From assembly GCA_008931825.1 (NCBI GenBank), contig QXVZ01031332.1, positions 1 to 31,460 of the forward strand: a stretch of 31,460 nt of DNA. Reading direction: 5' to 3'. The notes beneath the pieces were generated by a model, which made no database searches, was not told the DNA's origin, and saw nothing but the letters and a program-made list of their open reading frames with translations. Below, piece by piece: positions 29,772 to 31,460 of this stretch. This stretch comes from Phallusia fumigata (lineage: Eukaryota > Chordata > Ascidiacea > Phlebobranchia > Ascidiidae). Numbering within the stretch: the stretch's first letter is position 1; each line of letters starts with the position of its first letter. The translations under genes and the position numbers were made by a program.

Positions 29772-31460
29772 CTTTTCCAAGTCTTCTCGTTCCTTTCTTA
29801 TTATTTTGTTTTTGCCGATGATGACAAACATATTTGAATGGCCGTTAGCAACTAGGACGTTTGATCTATTTAAACGTAAGTTGTTCATGTGGACATTTCA
29901 ATGCAATATTCAAATCAATATCATTAAATAGATTGGTCAAAACCAAGAAAGTTTGCACATCATTTTTTGGAAAACAAAAAACTTGAGTGAATTGTCAATT
30001 TGCCCGCTAAATGTTTGTGACGATTTGTTGTAGACTGGTTTTCATAAATATGCGGAAACTGTTGGAGTTCTCTAAACAAGCAAGCAAGTGCAGCTATTAT
30101 CCGAATCATAATTTTATGTAAAAATGAAAGCTACGCGTGACCAAGTAGGAAGCGTAGTTTTTTCGGTTTTCCTCCGTTTAAAACAAGGTTGATCGTTCAA
30201 ATAACATGATTAACATTTTTTTGTAAATGTATAACAATAAAATAACCTTTTGTTAGTGGGCAGTTTTTTAACAACGCTTTGTCTATTTATCGTTCGTAAG
30301 ATCAAAATCATGTTTTTTGTCATCTTGCTCACCATGGTTGATTGGCGCCCACTAGTGGTTAAATTTCGTGACTAAGAATTGACAGAAGACACCTCGGTAG
30401 CAAAAGGCATTGTTTGTTTGTATTATTTATTTCTACCTAAATAATACGTTTGTGTGTTGCATAGAGCTATAATTGGTTAAATGCACAGATATTCAACATA
30501 CCTTTCTGAGTGCTGAACAGAGTAAAACCCCTAATTGACCTTTAAACCAATACTGTAAAACTCGTTATAAATCCAAACTTTTTTACGAATTTACTATTTT
30601 CAAGACATTTTTATTTTCACTGTTTCCTAAACTTTTTAAGCTGGTGGGCACACAGGCAAACTATATTTTTGTTGCACACTTTGCAGGCTAAATTGATGAG
30701 ATATTGACCTTAACTGCTTGGTTTCTTATCTGTTTGAAACTTCACAGTAATTTTTCCGTTGTCATTAAAACATAAAATGGGGACATTTTCTGTACAAACA
30801 CACAATTTTCTCACCACAACGTTTTCCTAAAGTACAGACATTTTAAGAAATTTTCAGTAAAATGTGGATTTTTCAATAATTTTCCATTTTCAAGACAACT
30901 TTTCCCCATTTTTTTTTATTTTCCTTGTGTTTTTGTTCTTGTGGGTGTAATCATTAACCTTCCATTAAATCCTTATATTTTTAATCCAGTAAATGTAAAA
31001 AGGTAACAGGACAATTAATTAATCTGCTCACAAACCTGTAAGTCAATGGAGATAAACTATGACACATGAACCTGGATATATCAGGACAAAAATGCTTTTT
31101 CAAGTTGTTTTTCTTATTTGCTTATACACTATAAATGGTATGTACTGGCTTAACTTGTCTGGTAAATTATAAAATAATTGTTTAGAGAGCTAGATGTTTT
31201 GAAACACTGTTGTTTATCTAGGGATTAGATTTGTGACAAAAAACTAGTTTTACTTCATAACATAGTACCTTTTATGGTGTACAGTGCCTAATTGACCTAA
31301 TCATTGCCTATTTAAAACTCAAAAAACAAAATAGTATATTTCTTGGTCACCATGCATATGATAATAATATTTTATTGCAAGCATTTAAACAATCTCTGTT
31401 GTGATTTTTTGTCAGTTTGGATGAATTACCTTTTTTGTTTTTAAGGGTTGTCAGATTTAA
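29772..31460. other. Intergenic DNA, no gene recognised
   Basis: AT-rich, with no coding frame over 60 codons and no exon I can support on either strand. The only distinctive element is the CTCF-like site at 30344-30358. Confidence 0.5.
30344..30358 (-). promoter_or_regulatory. CTCF-like motif
   Basis: The minus strand reads CCACTAGTGGGCGCC. It matches the vertebrate CTCF core (CCASYAGRKGGCRS) at all but one position (T at the first purine). It lies ~600 bp beyond the TTLL5 poly(A) signal, a plausible insulator position. A 15-bp match can occur by chance, and it contains a CCACTAGTGG palindrome that could have another meaning. Confidence 0.35.

Noticed and set aside
1-31460. CRISPR arrays, prokaryotic operons, phage or viral genes, or a novel defence system
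   Set aside because: The coding content is spliced animal housekeeping and ciliary genes. The repeats are transposon-derived or assembly duplications, and no regularly spaced short repeats with unique spacers exist.

Overview
This is metazoan nuclear DNA: AT-rich, with short phased spliced exons, GT-AG introns (many under 300 bp) and no bacterial-type operons. The proteins are chordate-like and the allelic divergence is very high. That suits a small-genome, highly polymorphic tunicate such as a Ciona-type ascidian. The organism assignment is inference; the window contains no species marker.

Two protein-coding genes can be assembled exon by exon. (1) On the minus strand, 7011 to 2303, lie eight phase-compatible exons encoding the N-terminal ~256 residues of a translation initiation factor eIF4G. 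They include the conserved basic IIIRDPN motif. The MIF4G/MA3 part must lie beyond the left edge. (2) On the plus strand, 18203 to about 29166, lie 28 exons encoding a ~1382-residue orthologue of TTLL5, a tubulin polyglutamylase. The ATP-grasp TTL core is followed by the basic microtubule-binding segment, a long Ser-rich linker, and the conserved C-terminal blocks of vertebrate TTLL5. The two genes point away from each other across ~7-11 kb in which I find no convincing gene. That interval holds one possible minus-strand Pro-rich exon (~8.6 kb), one possible 96-codon ORF (9.75 kb) and a GC-rich patch (10.5-11.05 kb).

The main structural signal is a set of head-to-tail duplications, each with a single N exactly at the junction: 864-1162, 13554-19801, 25682-26329 and 28783-28981. 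The largest repeats 2.9-3.4 kb containing the TTLL5 upstream region and exons 1-4. The two copies differ in coding sequence only at synonymous sites, and one copy carries a 509-bp hAT-type MITE with a perfect 8-bp target duplication whose empty site is intact in the other copy. I read these as two haplotypes placed in series by the assembly, not as true tandem duplications. Only the second copy (16422 onward) joins to the rest of TTLL5.

The left 7 kb, including eIF4G introns, is rich in decayed interspersed repeats. The last 2.3 kb, beyond the TTLL5 poly(A) signal, has no recognisable gene. No defence system, CRISPR array, virus or toxin gene was seen, and I did not find a wholly new biological system. 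The best leads are the polymorphic MITE with filled and empty sites, an unusual residue in the TTLL5 catalytic ExN motif, and the conserved TTLL5 tail that in vertebrates is linked to RPGR.
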